Positions 28,755 to 37,478 are shown, counted from the stretch's first letter. The stretch: DNA of 64,000 bases from Roseinatronobacter sp. S2 (GCF_029581395.1 NZ_CP121113.1:1794001-1858000); one strand, 5' to 3'. Notes: a model not told the origin generated them from the letters alone. A program made the numbers and translations.

Positions 28755-28808
28755 ATGGCAAATGCGATGCGCGTGACCCCCTTGAAATTAGGGACGGAGG
28801 ATACGTGA
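28755..28808 (+). CDS. Possible 17-residue leader peptide coupled to pdxH
   Basis: Begins ATG at 28755 preceded by a strong ribosome binding site, GAGGAGA (28741-28747), with eight-base spacing. It encodes [17 protein letters not shown], and its stop TGA overlaps the pdxH start as GTGA (28805-28808). A good ribosome binding site in front of so short a frame, ended exactly on the start of an essential biosynthetic gene, suggests translational coupling or a regulatory leader. It might also be only a chance frame with a second ribosome entry site. No attenuator-like hairpin is evident. Confidence 0.45.
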   Translation: MANAMRVTPLKLGTEDT

Positions 28809-29410
28809 GCACGCGAAGCGGAATTTTTGCAGGTGATGACCCGTTTGCGCTTGCCAGGTCCTGGTTGGCCGAGGCGCAGGCGGTTGAACCCAATGACCCC
28901 GATGCAATTGCCTTGTCCACGGTGGATGCCGATGGTCTACCAAATGTAAGAATGGTGCTGTTAAAGGACATATTGGACGACAGTTTTGTCTTTTATACCA
29001 ACTATGGCAGCGTCAAGGCGCAGGAAATTGAGGCAGCGGGCAAGGCGGCATTTGTCATTCACTGGAAATCACTGCGCCGGCAAATACGGGTTCGGGGCGT
29101 GACTGCGCGCGTTGAAGGGCAGGAAGCCGATGCCTATTTTGCCTCTCGCTCGCTCAAGAGCAGGCTTGGCGCGTGGGCCTCTCGTCAGTCGCAACCATTG
29201 GGGGCACGCACTGATCTGATGGCAGAGGTGGCACGCCAGACCATGCGTCACGGGACCAACCCGCCGCGCCCGCCATTCTGGGGCGGTTACCGGATATCGC
29301 CGGTTGAAATCGAATTCTGGGCGGATGGCGATTTCAGGTTGCATGATCGTTTCCGGTGGCACAGGACAACGCTTGCCGATGCGTGGACTGTCACGCGACT
29401 ATCACCTTGA
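28805..29410 (+). CDS. pdxH: Pyridoxamine 5'-phosphate oxidase
   Basis: FMN-dependent oxidase producing pyridoxal 5'-phosphate, the last step of the vitamin B6 route and salvage. 201 residues; blocks include [40 protein letters not shown] and the C-terminal [17 protein letters not shown]. The start is GTG (28805): no upstream ATG exists in frame, and GGGACGGAGG precedes it. It overlaps the end of a possible 17-codon leader. Confidence 0.94.
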   Translation: MSTRSGIFAGDDPFALARSWLAEAQAVEPNDPDAIALSTVDADGLPNVRMVLLKDILDDSFVFYTNYGSVKAQEIEAAGKAAFVIHWKSLRRQIRVRGVTARVEGQEADAYFASRSLKSRLGAWASRQSQPLGARTDLMAEVARQTMRHGTNPPRPPFWGGYRISPVEIEFWADGDFRLHDRFRWHRTTLADAWTVTRLSP

Positions 29411-29509
29411 TCGACGTGCGCGTGGCGTTATGATGCTGTTGAAATCCGGCGGAGCAAGCGGATGGACATGCCGTGATCGATACAAATATGAGATGTGGAA
29501 CAAGTAAAC

Positions 29510-30070
29510 ATGACTTCGCCTGAAGAGACGACAGAACAATATTCCGGTGTCGTCAAATGGTTTGACCCCAGCAAAGGGTTCGGGTTTATCGTGGCCGCCG
29601 GTGCAGGGTCGGATATTTTGTTGCATGCGAATGCGCTGCGCAATTTCGGACTGAATTCTGTGTGTGATGGTGCGCGCATTACCATCAATGCGCAGAAGAC
29701 GGCACGCGGCCTTCAGACGGTTGAGGTGCTGGAAGTGCTGCCGCCCGAAGGCGAGGAAGGTGCGGCCGTTGATGATACTGATGCGGCGGCCTCTGGTGTG
29801 GATATGTCCATCCCGCTGGAGCCTGCGCGCGTCAAGTGGTTTGACAAGGTCAAGGGGTTCGGGTTCGCCAATGTATTTGGCAAGCCCGAAGATGTATTTG
29901 TCCATATGGAAACCCTGCGCCGCGCCGGTTTGGCCGAATTGCAGCCGGGCGAAGCGCTGGCGATACGCGTGTCCGAAGGGGAGCGTGGGCGTATGGCCGT
30001 GTCGATCGAACCGTGGGAAGCGAGCATGCCGCATCTGCGTCAAGGCACTGATATTGCAGGTGGTGCCTGA
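29510..30070 (+). CDS. Cold-shock-like protein with two CSDs
   Basis: 186 residues with two cold-shock domains. The first has [20 protein letters not shown] with DILLHANAL, and the second [19 protein letters not shown] with DVFVHMETL, separated by an acidic linker of about 25 residues ([20 protein letters not shown]). The double form is typical of alphaproteobacteria. Its stop overlaps the start of the next gene by one base (TGATG), so the two are translationally coupled. RNA-binding function is inferred from the family; the partner is unknown. Confidence 0.9.
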   Translation: MTSPEETTEQYSGVVKWFDPSKGFGFIVAAGAGSDILLHANALRNFGLNSVCDGARITINAQKTARGLQTVEVLEVLPPEGEEGAAVDDTDAAASGVDMSIPLEPARVKWFDKVKGFGFANVFGKPEDVFVHMETLRRAGLAELQPGEALAIRVSEGERGRMAVSIEPWEASMPHLRQGTDIAGGA

Positions 30071-30552
30071 TGTTTCGCCGCGTTGTCGCGATTGCATTGT
30101 TTTCAATGGCAGTGCTGGCCGCAGGCGGGCCGCTTCAGGCGGCATGCAGTGCGGAACGTGTCGACTTGCGCGGCGATTGGGGGCAGGCGCGCTTCAGCAT
30201 AGAGGTGGCCGATACCGAAGCGCTGCGCGCAAAGGGGCTGATGAATCGCGAACACCTGCCAAGATCTGCGGGCATGCTGTTCATATTCGAGGCACCGACC
30301 AGCCCGTCGTTTTGGATGCGCAACACCTTGATTCCACTGGACATGATTTTTGTCGATCCGACGGGCGCTGTGACACATGTGCATCACAACGCCATCCCGC
30401 ATGACACAACGCCGATTCCCGGTGGGGATAATGTTTTGATGGTGCTGGAAATCAACGGTGGATTGGCGCGTTCAATGGGCATCGATGTCGGGTCAGAGCT
30501 GCGCCACCCGCGTCTTGATGACGCTATTGCGCTCTGGCCTTGTGATCCATAA
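30070..30552 (+). CDS. DUF192 family exported protein
   Basis: 160 residues with a cleavable signal peptide ([20 protein letters not shown], AxA-type site near residue 25), then a DUF192 domain: LMNREHLPRSAGMLFIFE, WMRNTLIPLDMIFVD and the C-terminal VLEINGGLARSMGIDVGSEL. The domain's function is unknown. It is coupled to the double-CSD gene upstream; tRNA-Pro follows after an 81-base gap. Confidence 0.88.
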   Translation: MFRRVVAIALFSMAVLAAGGPLQAACSAERVDLRGDWGQARFSIEVADTEALRAKGLMNREHLPRSAGMLFIFEAPTSPSFWMRNTLIPLDMIFVDPTGAVTHVHHNAIPHDTTPIPGGDNVLMVLEINGGLARSMGIDVGSELRHPRLDDAIALWPCDP

Positions 30553-30633
30553 CGCTATGCGATGCGGTTTCTTCTGCCAAAGGCAAGATTGCCTCTTTTC
30601 TTGGGCGGGCAACCTCGTTACATAGCCCTCAGT

Positions 30634-30710
30634 CGGGGCGTGGCGCAGCTTGGTAGCGCGACGGTTTTGGGTACCGTAGGTCGTAGGTTCGAATCCTATC
30701 GCCCCGACCA
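30634..30710 (+). tRNA. tRNA-Pro (anticodon TGG)
   Basis: 77 nt including encoded CCA. Acceptor stem CGGGGCG / CGCCCCG, D-arm with AGCTTGGTAGCGC, anticodon stem ACGGT / ACCGT around loop TTTGGGT (anticodon TGG), T-arm GTAGGTTCGAATCCTAT. Confidence 0.96.
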
Positions 30711-30715
30711 TTCAT

Positions 30716-31342
30716 TCAAATACTGGTATTTTGTGCTGTAATATAGCTTGCCGGTATCAGGCCGCGCAAAGCGTTTCCAACCCATAGGCGCACATGTGGC
30801 AGATCGCTTGCCAACAAGGGTTCTTCGGGACAATCAAGTGACGCACGTAAGACACCGGGCAGCAAGCCGGACGTTAGCGGCGGTGTGCGCAGCCCTGCAC
30901 CACGGTCAAAGAAGACAGTGGTGATGGTTCCATCGCATACCTCATTGCGTTCATTCAGAAAAATCAGTTCATCCAGATCACTGCGAAGGGTTGCGCGCGC
31001 ATTGTCATATATTGCGCGACGAGTTGATTTGATGCGCAGCCATGGGTCTGATGAATTCAGGCGTTCTTGTGCCAGACCTATGCGCCAAAGTTTGGCAGCA
31101 GGGGGCAGGGCGTGTGATTCTATCTTGACTGTGCGATGCGCATCCAGTGTCAGGCGCAATCTGGCGGGGTGGCCGGGGCCGTGTATCACCGGTTGCGGGC
31201 ACGACCACCCCAGCACGCGCGCGCCCGCTTGCAGCCTTGCCAGATGCAGTGGCCAGTTGCGCGTGGCGTGCCCGTCCCAATACATGGTTTCAATCAGTTT
31301 CAGTCCGGGTTGATCAGCGCCTGCATATAGCGTGCTTTCCAC
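30716..31342 (-). CDS. pabC: Aminotransferase class IV, probable aminodeoxychorismate lyase
   Basis: PLP enzyme of fold type IV, 208 residues, likely converting 4-amino-4-deoxychorismate to p-aminobenzoate for folate synthesis. Family blocks: KLIETMYWDG near the start, PLHLARLQAGARVLGW, DELIFLNERNEVCDGTITTV and TPPLTSGLLPGVLR. The start is set at the GTG at 31342, where GGAGGA lies six bases upstream; the frame is open further but uncharacteristic. It overlaps the pabB 3' end by 43 bases, which fixes its pathway. Confidence 0.85.
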   Translation of the reverse strand: MESTLYAGADQPGLKLIETMYWDGHATRNWPLHLARLQAGARVLGWSCPQPVIHGPGHPARLRLTLDAHRTVKIESHALPPAAKLWRIGLAQERLNSSDPWLRIKSTRRAIYDNARATLRSDLDELIFLNERNEVCDGTITTVFFDRGAGLRTPPLTSGLLPGVLRASLDCPEEPLLASDLPHVRLWVGNALRGLIPASYITAQNTSI

Positions 31343-32439
31343 AACGCTTCCTCCCATTCGCCGGTGGCGGTGCTGTCTTGAACCACGCCGCCGCCCACAT
31401 TTGCCAGTATCTGATCGTCTGGCGACATGCGCAAGGTCCGGATGCCCACGGACCAGCATTGATCCCCCGATGGTGCGGCCCAGCCGATCGCCCCGCAATA
31501 GACGCCGCGCGGATGGGGTTCGAGTTCTGCGATGATCTGCATGGCGCGGATTTTCGGCGCCCCCGTGATGGAACCGCAGGGAAACAATGCCGCCATCAGG
31601 CCCGGCAGGTCGGCCCCGTCGCGCAAGCGCCCCTGAATCCGGCTGCTCATCTGGTGGACGGTGGCGAAACTGTCGATGGCAAAAAGTTCCGGCACATGGA
31701 CAGACCCGACCTCGGAAATGCGGGCAATGTCATTGCGCAACAGATCGACGATCATCAGGTTTTCGGCCTGTGATTTCTCGCTGTCCAGCAACTCCTGCAA
31801 CAAGGCCGCATCGCGCACGGGGTCGGGGCTGCGCGGTGCGGTTCCTTTCATGGGTCGGCTTTCGATGATGCCACCTGTCACATGAAAGAACAATTCCGGG
31901 CTGCGCGAGATGATGGCAGGCCCTGTTCCGACATCAATAAAGGCCCCAAAGCCTACAGATTGACGGGCGCGCAACGCCCCATACAAGCCCAGCCTTGTGC
32001 CCGACACCAACGCGGTTGCAAGCGGAAAGGTCAGGTTGATCTGGTAGCAATCGCCCGCCGCGATATAGTCTTGCAGCCGTGCGAAGGCATGGTCATAGGC
32101 CGCGCGGTCCACCACAGGGCGCAAAGGGGCAAGCCGTGCCGCCGCCGCAGTTTCTGCGGCGTGTTGCAGAACCACGTCGGCAGATGCCGGTGCATCATAA
32201 CAGCCCAGCACGACCAAAGGCGCACTACCATCAGCCTTGAGCGAGCTGTGCAACCGTTCCTCAAACACATGGCCGGCCTCATAGGCAAGATAGCCGGCAA
32301 TCCATGCGCCCTCGCGGCGTGCGCGCTCTGCCCGGGCCAGCACGGGGCGCACATCTTGCGGTTGCCACGCGACCAGTATCTGGCTTGGCGTTTCAAAAAG
32401 CGCGGGTTGGCCTTCGGGGCCATGTTCTATCACGATCAC
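31300..32439 (-). CDS. pabB: Aminodeoxychorismate synthase component I
   Basis: Chorismate-utilising enzyme, 379 residues, forming 4-amino-4-deoxychorismate from chorismate and ammonia. Blocks: AGYLAYEAGHVFEERL, CYQINLTFPL, RSPELFFHVTGG, KGTAPRSPDP, MIVDLLRNDIARI, and GSITGAPKIRAM. The start is GTG at 32439. The glutamine amidotransferase partner (PabA) is not adjacent. The pabB-pabC overlap indicates one folate-synthesis operon. Confidence 0.92.
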   Translation of the reverse strand: MIVIEHGPEGQPALFETPSQILVAWQPQDVRPVLARAERARREGAWIAGYLAYEAGHVFEERLHSSLKADGSAPLVVLGCYDAPASADVVLQHAAETAAAARLAPLRPVVDRAAYDHAFARLQDYIAAGDCYQINLTFPLATALVSGTRLGLYGALRARQSVGFGAFIDVGTGPAIISRSPELFFHVTGGIIESRPMKGTAPRSPDPVRDAALLQELLDSEKSQAENLMIVDLLRNDIARISEVGSVHVPELFAIDSFATVHQMSSRIQGRLRDGADLPGLMAALFPCGSITGAPKIRAMQIIAELEPHPRGVYCGAIGWAAPSGDQCWSVGIRTLRMSPDDQILANVGGGVVQDSTATGEWEEALWKARYMQALINPD

Positions 32440-32517
32440 GGGCGGGATGCCTTGTCTTGCAGATATTCGGTGTTTTGCAGGTATCTGGGTCTTGCGGTCA
32501 TTTCGGGTCGCGGCAGT

Positions 32518-32865
32518 CTACATCTGCGCCATATAATGCCGCACCGCCGTTTGCACATGCCGAAAACGGTCACCGCCAAGGTGTTTTCCGCCATACCAGC
32601 GTGTGACGACAATAATATGGTCGCGCAGCCCTTCACGTTCCAGCATCCGCAGGATTGTCATGCCAGCCCCCGCTTCGCCATCATCACTTTTCAACGGACC
32701 ATCCGCGCAGATCAGGCCCCAGCTGTTATGCGTGGCCTTTGCGAATTTCCGGTCCTGTTTCAGCAAGGCCACAAATTTGCGTGCCGCGTCACTGTCGCGG
32801 CAGGGACCACCGGACACGGCGTATTTCGACCCGCGATCAGTGACGATATTGTTCAGAATGCGCAT
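32518..32865 (-). CDS. IMPACT/YigZ (UPF0029) family protein, single domain
   Basis: 115 residues consisting of only the UPF0029 N-terminal domain: the hallmark VTRWYGGKHLGGDRFRHVQ is present near the C-terminus, with AKATHNSWGLIC and SDDGEAGAGMTILRML before it. Bacterial YigZ proteins are usually about 200 residues with an added C-terminal domain, which is absent here. Function in bacteria is unsettled; eukaryotic IMPACT binds GCN1. It sits 78 bases upstream of pabB on the same strand. Confidence 0.85.
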   Translation of the reverse strand: MRILNNIVTDRGSKYAVSGGPCRDSDAARKFVALLKQDRKFAKATHNSWGLICADGPLKSDDGEAGAGMTILRMLEREGLRDHIIVVTRWYGGKHLGGDRFRHVQTAVRHYMAQM

Positions 32866-33033
32866 GTGCGCTGGATAGGTGCTAAAGCCATTGGGGGCAA
32901 GTTATATGCGGTGCCCGCGCCCCGCTGCAACCAGCGGATGCCCGCGACAATTGGTCTGGATCTGCGAGCATCCCTTGTGTTTGAACACTGCGTGCTTATC
33001 ATCAGATCCAAGCCGCCATGTCAGGAAGATGAA

Positions 33034-33339
33034 ATGCCAAAACTTGTCAAACTCTACATACAGCAGGTGGCGATAGGGTTTGGCCTGTCTGCGGTATTCA
33101 CCGCGATCCTGATCTATTTCAACATCGGCAATCTGCAACGTCTGGTGTTTGGATCAAGCGACGGGTTGCTGGGTTTGTTCCTGATTTTCTTTTTCAACGG
33201 TCTGGTTTTTGCCGGCGCGCAGTTTGCGATTCGCATAATGCGCATGGGGTTTGAAGATGATGATGATGACGACCATCATGGCGGTGACGGCGTGCATCAC
33301 AGCGATATGGTGCGGATCAGAATTTCGGAAAAATCGTAA
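33034..33339 (+). CDS. Small membrane protein with Asp/His-rich tail
   Basis: 101 residues. Two hydrophobic segments (VAIGFGLSAVFTAILIYF and LLGLFLIFFFNGLVFAGAQF) are followed by a cytoplasm-compatible tail with six aspartates in a row, paired histidines (HHGGDGVHH) and a basic end. A good ribosome binding site (AGGAAG) precedes the ATG at 33034. A longer frame upstream on this strand is antisense to pabB and is not coding. Family not recognised; the Asp/His tail could bind divalent metal. Its stop lies within the 3' end of the convergent 6S-like RNA gene. Confidence 0.75.
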   Translation: MPKLVKLYIQQVAIGFGLSAVFTAILIYFNIGNLQRLVFGSSDGLLGLFLIFFFNGLVFAGAQFAIRIMRMGFEDDDDDDHHGGDGVHHSDMVRIRISEKS

Positions 33340-33504
33340 GGTGGCAGGCCCGCAGCAACCGTGGTGGCGTGAATTTCCCGAGAGCCTGAGTGTTCAGGTG
33401 GGCACCAGATAACAAGGCCAGGACCATGTCAGAGCCAGCTCCCTCGGAGATGCTTATCGGCCACTGGAAAAGGGCTACACACGAGAAGAGCAGCACCTGC
33501 CACC
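33329..33504 (-). ncRNA. ssrS: Structured small RNA, probable 6S RNA
   Basis: On the minus strand a ~165-nt element is closed by a perfect 9-bp stem (GGTGGCAGG at its 5' end, 33504-33496; CCTGCCACC at 33348-33340) and followed by ACGATTTTT, a U-run. It is a long, interrupted rod with an internal region and a small hairpin CCTGAACACTCAGG on the 3' side, in the same place as the CCUUGAACC... hairpin of E. coli 6S RNA. Size, rod shape and that hairpin fit 6S RNA, which sequesters sigma-70 polymerase. It lacks SRP, tmRNA and RNase P signature motifs. A well-spaced sigma-70 promoter lies directly upstream. Confidence 0.62.
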
Positions 33505-33508
33505 CATG

Positions 33509-33537
33509 AAGATAAGCAGCACTTCGGTGCAGTTCAA
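33509..33537 (-). promoter_or_regulatory. Sigma-70 promoter of the 6S-like RNA
   Basis: On the minus strand TTGAAC (33537-33532), a 17-base spacer, and TATCTT (33514-33509). The RNA's closing stem begins at 33504, five bases after the -10, as expected for the transcription start. The rest of the gap to the next gene (33538-33801) holds no gene or structure that I can support. Confidence 0.7.
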
Positions 33538-33801
33538 GGCATAGTTCGGTTTGAAAGATTTTTCATCGCGTGGCGCAGGTTCCAGCGACGCGGTAACGTA
33601 ACGCCAGCGGCGTTCGGTGCAGCCCCGCGCGGTGTAAAATAGCCCCGCGTTTTCGCAATGCCCTGTAGGATTGTTATGTCAGATGGGCGCGCATGGATGG
33701 CAATTCGCGGCGGCCTGCGGCCTTGATTCCGCGCCGGGGCTGCCCGCAAAACGCCGCCCCCCCCACACAACCCGGATGCGTCAACCTGATCGCATCATGC
33801 C

Positions 33802-34992
33802 CTAGCTGACACCAATGCCCATTTTCATCAGGGCGTGGCGAACGGGGGATGTCGAATACATCATGTCCAGCATTCTGGCGCGCATATCCCGCATCGGTTG
33901 CGCCGCGATCATGGACGCGCGGTTCAGCATGCCCACGCCAGCGACACGCAGTGCAACATCAGGGTAGCGCCTGCGGTGATAGGCGCGCAGCATTTCAGCA
34001 GATCCCAAATTGTCGGGCGTGGCCAAGTCGACAAGTGCTGTCAGGTCCGCCAGTGACATGTTCAGCCCCTGCGCGCCGATTGGGGGCACCACATGGGCCG
34101 CTTCTGCCATCAATGCTGTGCGTTCCCCGTTGAAGCGCTCGGCGATCTGGCTGATGATCGGCCAGACTGTTCTGCGTGTTGCCAGTCGCAACTCCCCCAA
34201 CACCCCGCAAGAGCGTATGTTCATCTCTGCCTCGAATTCTGCATCGGGCAGGGCGGCAAGGCGGGCAACTTCTGGTCCGGTTTCCATCCAGACGATGGCA
34301 GAGCAGGGTTTGCCATCGCGGTCGGGCAGCGGCACAAGGGTAAATGGCCCGCCAGAACGGTGGATTTCGGTGGAAACATTGTCATGGGGCATGGGGTGGG
34401 TCACCGCGAAGGCAAGGGCCTTTTGCCCGAAACGGGTTGTGCGCACCCCGATCCCAAGTGCGGCGCGCATGGGTGAATTGCGACCGTCCGCCGCGACCAA
34501 CAGCCGCGCCGATACAGAAGTTCCATCACTCAGCCCTATCAATGCCGCAGTTTCACGCGTGAGCAGGGATTTGGTCCCGACACCCGGCCGAAAGGTGACA
34601 TTCGGCAACTCCTCCAGCCGTGCAACGCATTCGCGCCGCAACAGCCAGTTGGGCAGGTTCCAGCCAAAGGGTTGGTCAGAAATATCGGCTGCGTTGAAAT
34701 CATGGCTGACACGCGGCTCATGGGTGTCGCCGCCCGCATCGACGATGCGCATCACCTGCAAGGGTGTGGCATGGGCGGCGAACCTGTGCCAAAGCCCCGC
34801 CGTTTCCAGTATCTTGACCGATGGCTGCAAAAACGCCGTTGTGCGCAAATCTGAACTGGGGTCTGCTTCGGCCATGACGGGTGGCGTGGGGTCAACGCAC
34901 AGCACGCTGTAGCCCTGCGATCCGAATGCTGCTGCCGCGGTTAGACCCGCAATTCCCCCGCCCGAAACCACAATATCAACTGTTTCACGCAT
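33802..34992 (-). CDS. UbiH/UbiF/Coq6-family FAD-dependent monooxygenase
   Basis: Class A flavoprotein hydroxylase, 396 residues, most likely hydroxylating the ubiquinone ring. FAD-binding VVSGGGIAGLTAAAAF at the N-terminus, the LLVAADGRNSPMR block (DG motif) in the middle, and the family signature VPPIGAQGLNMSLADLTAL. Which ring position it acts on cannot be told. Monocistronic, with the 6S-like RNA downstream and a small membrane gene upstream. Confidence 0.88.
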   Translation of the reverse strand: MRETVDIVVSGGGIAGLTAAAAFGSQGYSVLCVDPTPPVMAEADPSSDLRTTAFLQPSVKILETAGLWHRFAAHATPLQVMRIVDAGGDTHEPRVSHDFNAADISDQPFGWNLPNWLLRRECVARLEELPNVTFRPGVGTKSLLTRETAALIGLSDGTSVSARLLVAADGRNSPMRAALGIGVRTTRFGQKALAFAVTHPMPHDNVSTEIHRSGGPFTLVPLPDRDGKPCSAIVWMETGPEVARLAALPDAEFEAEMNIRSCGVLGELRLATRRTVWPIISQIAERFNGERTALMAEAAHVVPPIGAQGLNMSLADLTALVDLATPDNLGSAEMLRAYHRRRYPDVALRVAGVGMLNRASMIAAQPMRDMRARMLDMMYSTSPVRHALMKMGIGVS

Positions 34993-35096
34993 ATCTTACC
35001 CTTTATCAAGCTTGGGTCAGACATTAGCGCTATGGCGGGCAGGTGCAATGCGGCCAAAGGCAGCATCCGGCAATAAATCAGTTGCGTCGCCCCGTG

Positions 35097-35303
35097 TCAC
35101 CCGAACACGATGAAGCACAGCAGTGCCAGCATGCCCAGTGCCGCAGGCACCATGACCAGCACCAACCCCGGAAGCCCCATGGTCACAATCGCTGTCACCA
35201 GTGTGGCAATCACAAACAGGATGCCTGCCCAGATGCCCCAAGGTTCGTTCTTCAGGAATGTCGGGGTATTGGCTGGCTGAGTGGCTGTCATGGTCATTTT
35301 CAT
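35097..35303 (-). CDS. Small two-TM membrane protein
   Basis: 68 residues with a short hydrophilic N-terminus (MKMTMTATQPANTPTFLKNE) and two hydrophobic helices (GIWAGILFVIATLVTAIVTM and VLVMVPAALGMLALLCFIVF). GGAGATT precedes the ATG at 35303. No family recognised; its likely location is the inner membrane. It stands between the UbiH-like gene and a HAD nucleotidase gene on the same strand. Confidence 0.7.
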   Translation of the reverse strand: MKMTMTATQPANTPTFLKNEPWGIWAGILFVIATLVTAIVTMGLPGLVLVMVPAALGMLALLCFIVFG

Positions 35304-35373
35304 AATCTCCGGTATTTGATTATGAGGGATATAGTTTTTCCGCCGCCGCAAAGCTGCGTGACATGATGCCGCG

Positions 35374-36021
35374 CTACTTGCCCAGAAGCGTCAGGAACGC
35401 TGTCAGGTCATCCGTATGGTGATCAATGAACGGAGAGGCATGGCTTTGCGGTGCGACATGCACTGTGCGCATGCCCATCTCGAACGGGGCCGCAAGATTG
35501 CGGGGGTCATCTTCGAACATTGCGGCGGTGCTAACGTCAATCCCGTCTTGCGCAAATACATGCTCGAACGCGGCGCGTTCAGGCTTTGGCCTGTAATTGG
35601 CATTCTCGACCCCGTAGACCGCATCAAAAATGCCCGACAGGCCGCGCGCGTCCAGCACCTTATTGGCATAGTCGCGGGACCCGTTGGTATAGACGATCTT
35701 GCGCCCTTGCAGGCCTGCGATCCGGTCGCGCAGGTTCGGGTCCGGTGCGATCACTGAAAAATCGATGTCATGAACGTTGTGCAGATAAGGGTCAGGTTCA
35801 ATGCCATGGCACTGCATCAGTCCGGCAAGCGTCGTGCCATAGGTTGCCCAATAGTGCTGACGCAACCGGTTCGCGCTGGCATGATCTACCTTCAGTTCCT
35901 GCATCATGAAGGTGGTCATGCGTTGCTCGATCTGGTCGAACAGGCGAATTTCGGGGGGATACAGCGTGTTGTCCAGATCAAAGACCCAGCCACGGATATG
36001 GGAGAAGGAATCAGATACCAT
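35374..36021 (-). CDS. HAD pyrimidine 5'-nucleotidase (SDT1-like)
   Basis: 215 residues; HAD motif I is WVFDLDNTLYP (residues 12-22), motif II YTNGSRDYA, and motif IV MFEDDPRNL. The DNTLYPP form is typical of the pyrimidine 5'-nucleotidase group (yeast SDT1/PHM8 relatives), which dephosphorylate UMP/CMP. Substrate is inferred from the family. It follows tRNA-Gly on the same strand by 40 bases. Confidence 0.85.
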   Translation of the reverse strand: MVSDSFSHIRGWVFDLDNTLYPPEIRLFDQIEQRMTTFMMQELKVDHASANRLRQHYWATYGTTLAGLMQCHGIEPDPYLHNVHDIDFSVIAPDPNLRDRIAGLQGRKIVYTNGSRDYANKVLDARGLSGIFDAVYGVENANYRPKPERAAFEHVFAQDGIDVSTAAMFEDDPRNLAAPFEMGMRTVHVAPQSHASPFIDHHTDDLTAFLTLLGK

Positions 36022-36061
36022 TGCGGCCCCTTTGCCTTGCCCCTTGCACCACTGTCGGGAT

Positions 36062-36135
36062 TGGAGCGGGTGAAGGGAATCGAACCCTCGTATTCAGCTT
36101 GGGAAGCTGCTGCTCTACCATTGAGCTACACCCGC
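36062..36135 (-). tRNA. tRNA-Gly (anticodon CCC)
   Basis: 74 nt with encoded CCA on the minus strand. Acceptor stem GCGGGTG / CACCCGC, D-arm TAGCTCAATGGTAGAGC, anticodon loop TTCCCAA (anticodon CCC), T-arm with GGTTCGATTCC. It lies between ssb and the HAD nucleotidase gene. Confidence 0.95.
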
Positions 36136-36180
36136 ATTGGCGCCTCATTAGCCTGCGACGCCGGACCCGTCAAGCGGGGC

Positions 36181-36675
36181 TTAGAACGGAATTTCGTCAT
36201 CCATGTCGGACGGGCCTGCCGGTGCGGAACTGCCCGCGCTGCCATAGCTGGCCCCATAGCCCTGATCGCGGTCCTGCCCGCCGCCGCTGCCCCCTGCGGA
36301 TCCGCCGCCGCCACCACCTTCGCCGCGCCCGTCCAGCATGGTCAGTGTGCTGCCCATGCCTGCAACCACCACATCTGTGGAATAGCGGTCCTGACCGCTT
36401 TGGTCTTGCCATTTGCGGGTTTGCAGCGTGCCCTCGACATAGATTTTCGAGCCCTTGCGCAAATACTGCTCGGCCACACGGACCAGCCCTTCGCCCCGCA
36501 GCACGACATTGTGCCATTCAGTGCGCTCTCGCTGTTCACCAGAGGCCCGGTCGCGCCAGCGTTCGGATGTTGCAATGCGAAGGTTGCAGATCTTGCCGCC
36601 ATCAGGGAATGTGCGCACTTCAGGATCGCGCCCCAGATTGCCAATCAAAATTACCTTGTTCACCGATCCAGCCAT
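36181..36675 (-). CDS. ssb: Single-stranded DNA-binding protein
   Basis: Coats single-stranded DNA during replication and repair. 164 residues: OB fold from residue 1 ([31 protein letters not shown]), a Gly/Ser-rich low-complexity linker from about residue 115, and the acidic partner-binding tip DDEIPF at the C-terminus. It is divergent from the lytic transglycosylase; the 188-base gap shows no GTTC-N7-GTTC box. Confidence 0.96.
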   Translation of the reverse strand: MAGSVNKVILIGNLGRDPEVRTFPDGGKICNLRIATSERWRDRASGEQRERTEWHNVVLRGEGLVRVAEQYLRKGSKIYVEGTLQTRKWQDQSGQDRYSTDVVVAGMGSTLTMLDGRGEGGGGGGSAGGSGGGQDRDQGYGASYGSAGSSAPAGPSDMDDEIPF

Positions 36676-36863
36676 ATAAGCCCCCTGCGTGTCATCTAGA
36701 ATCTGCGTTTGGTTTAGGGGCTGTTTTCTATCATTGGCCGCGCGGCGTAAAGCAAGGAATGCAGCGCCAGGCGGATAGCTGGGTAAAATTCGCGGATTTT
36801 GGCGGGTCTGATGTGTATTTTGCCTATAGTTCTGTTTGCTGATTTGCGGTAATAAGCTTCGCT

Positions 36864-37478
36864 ATGCGCTTAGTCATTCTACTATCCGGCCTTGCGATGA
36901 TCTTCACATCTACCCCGTCCGATGTGTTCGGGCAGGGGCTTAGCCTGTCGCGCGGCGGTGACGGGGCAGGGCGGTCCGATGTGGTATCGCGCGCATCGCG
37001 TGTCATCGACGGGCGTTTGTCTGAACAATATTCCGCTTCTGTGCGGTTGTTGCCGAATGCGCGTGACAAGGCGCAGGACGAACCTGCCATTCCGCGCTAT
37101 TCCGGCCCCGAAATGGGTGCGTTCGCCGAACTGGCCCGCGGTGCCGCGCGCAGGCACAGAATTCCCGAAGATCTGTTCTTGCGTCTGGTGCATCAGGAAA
37201 GCCGCTGGAATGCCGCTGCGGTGTCGCATAAAGGCGCGATCGGGTTGGCACAGTTGATGCCTGGAACGGCACAGATGCTGCGTGTCGATCCGCATGACCC
37301 GCAGCAAAATCTGGATGGTGGTGCGCGCTATCTGCGCATGATGTATGACAAATTTGGCGATTGGCGACTGGCGCTTGCGGCATATAACGCAGGCCCCGGC
37401 GCGGTAGAAGCGCATGGTGGCATTCCCCCGTTTGCGGAAACCCAGCATTATGTCCGGGTGATTCTGGGCGCGGGGTAA
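36864..37478 (+). CDS. SLT-domain lytic transglycosylase
   Basis: Periplasmic murein lytic transglycosylase, 204 residues. N-terminal signal peptide ([15 protein letters not shown]). The catalytic domain starts near residue 95 with [20 protein letters not shown] (catalytic Glu in HQESRW), then [16 protein letters not shown] and [14 protein letters not shown], the standard SLT/Slt70 motifs. It probably acts on the sacculus during turnover. It stands alone between ssb and a PLP enzyme. Confidence 0.92.
   Translation: MRLVILLSGLAMIFTSTPSDVFGQGLSLSRGGDGAGRSDVVSRASRVIDGRLSEQYSASVRLLPNARDKAQDEPAIPRYSGPEMGAFAELARGAARRHRIPEDLFLRLVHQESRWNAAAVSHKGAIGLAQLMPGTAQMLRVDPHDPQQNLDGGARYLRMMYDKFGDWRLALAAYNAGPGAVEAHGGIPPFAETQHYVRVILGAG

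Noticed and set aside
30581..30603. Terminator after the DUF192 gene
   Set aside because: The GGCAA/TTGCC stem leaves only a two-base loop; opened up it is four base pairs, too weak to call.
31882..33033. Long plus-strand frame upstream of the small membrane gene
   Set aside because: It is antisense to pabB and the IMPACT gene with no family similarity; only the last 101 codons (33034-33339), which have a ribosome binding site, are coding.
33340..33504. Cobalamin riboswitch, SRP RNA, tmRNA or RNase P as identity of the structured RNA
   Set aside because: The GCCACTG string occurs only on the strand opposite the promoter and U-run, and the SRP (GGAAGGAAGCAG-type) and RNase P hallmarks are missing.
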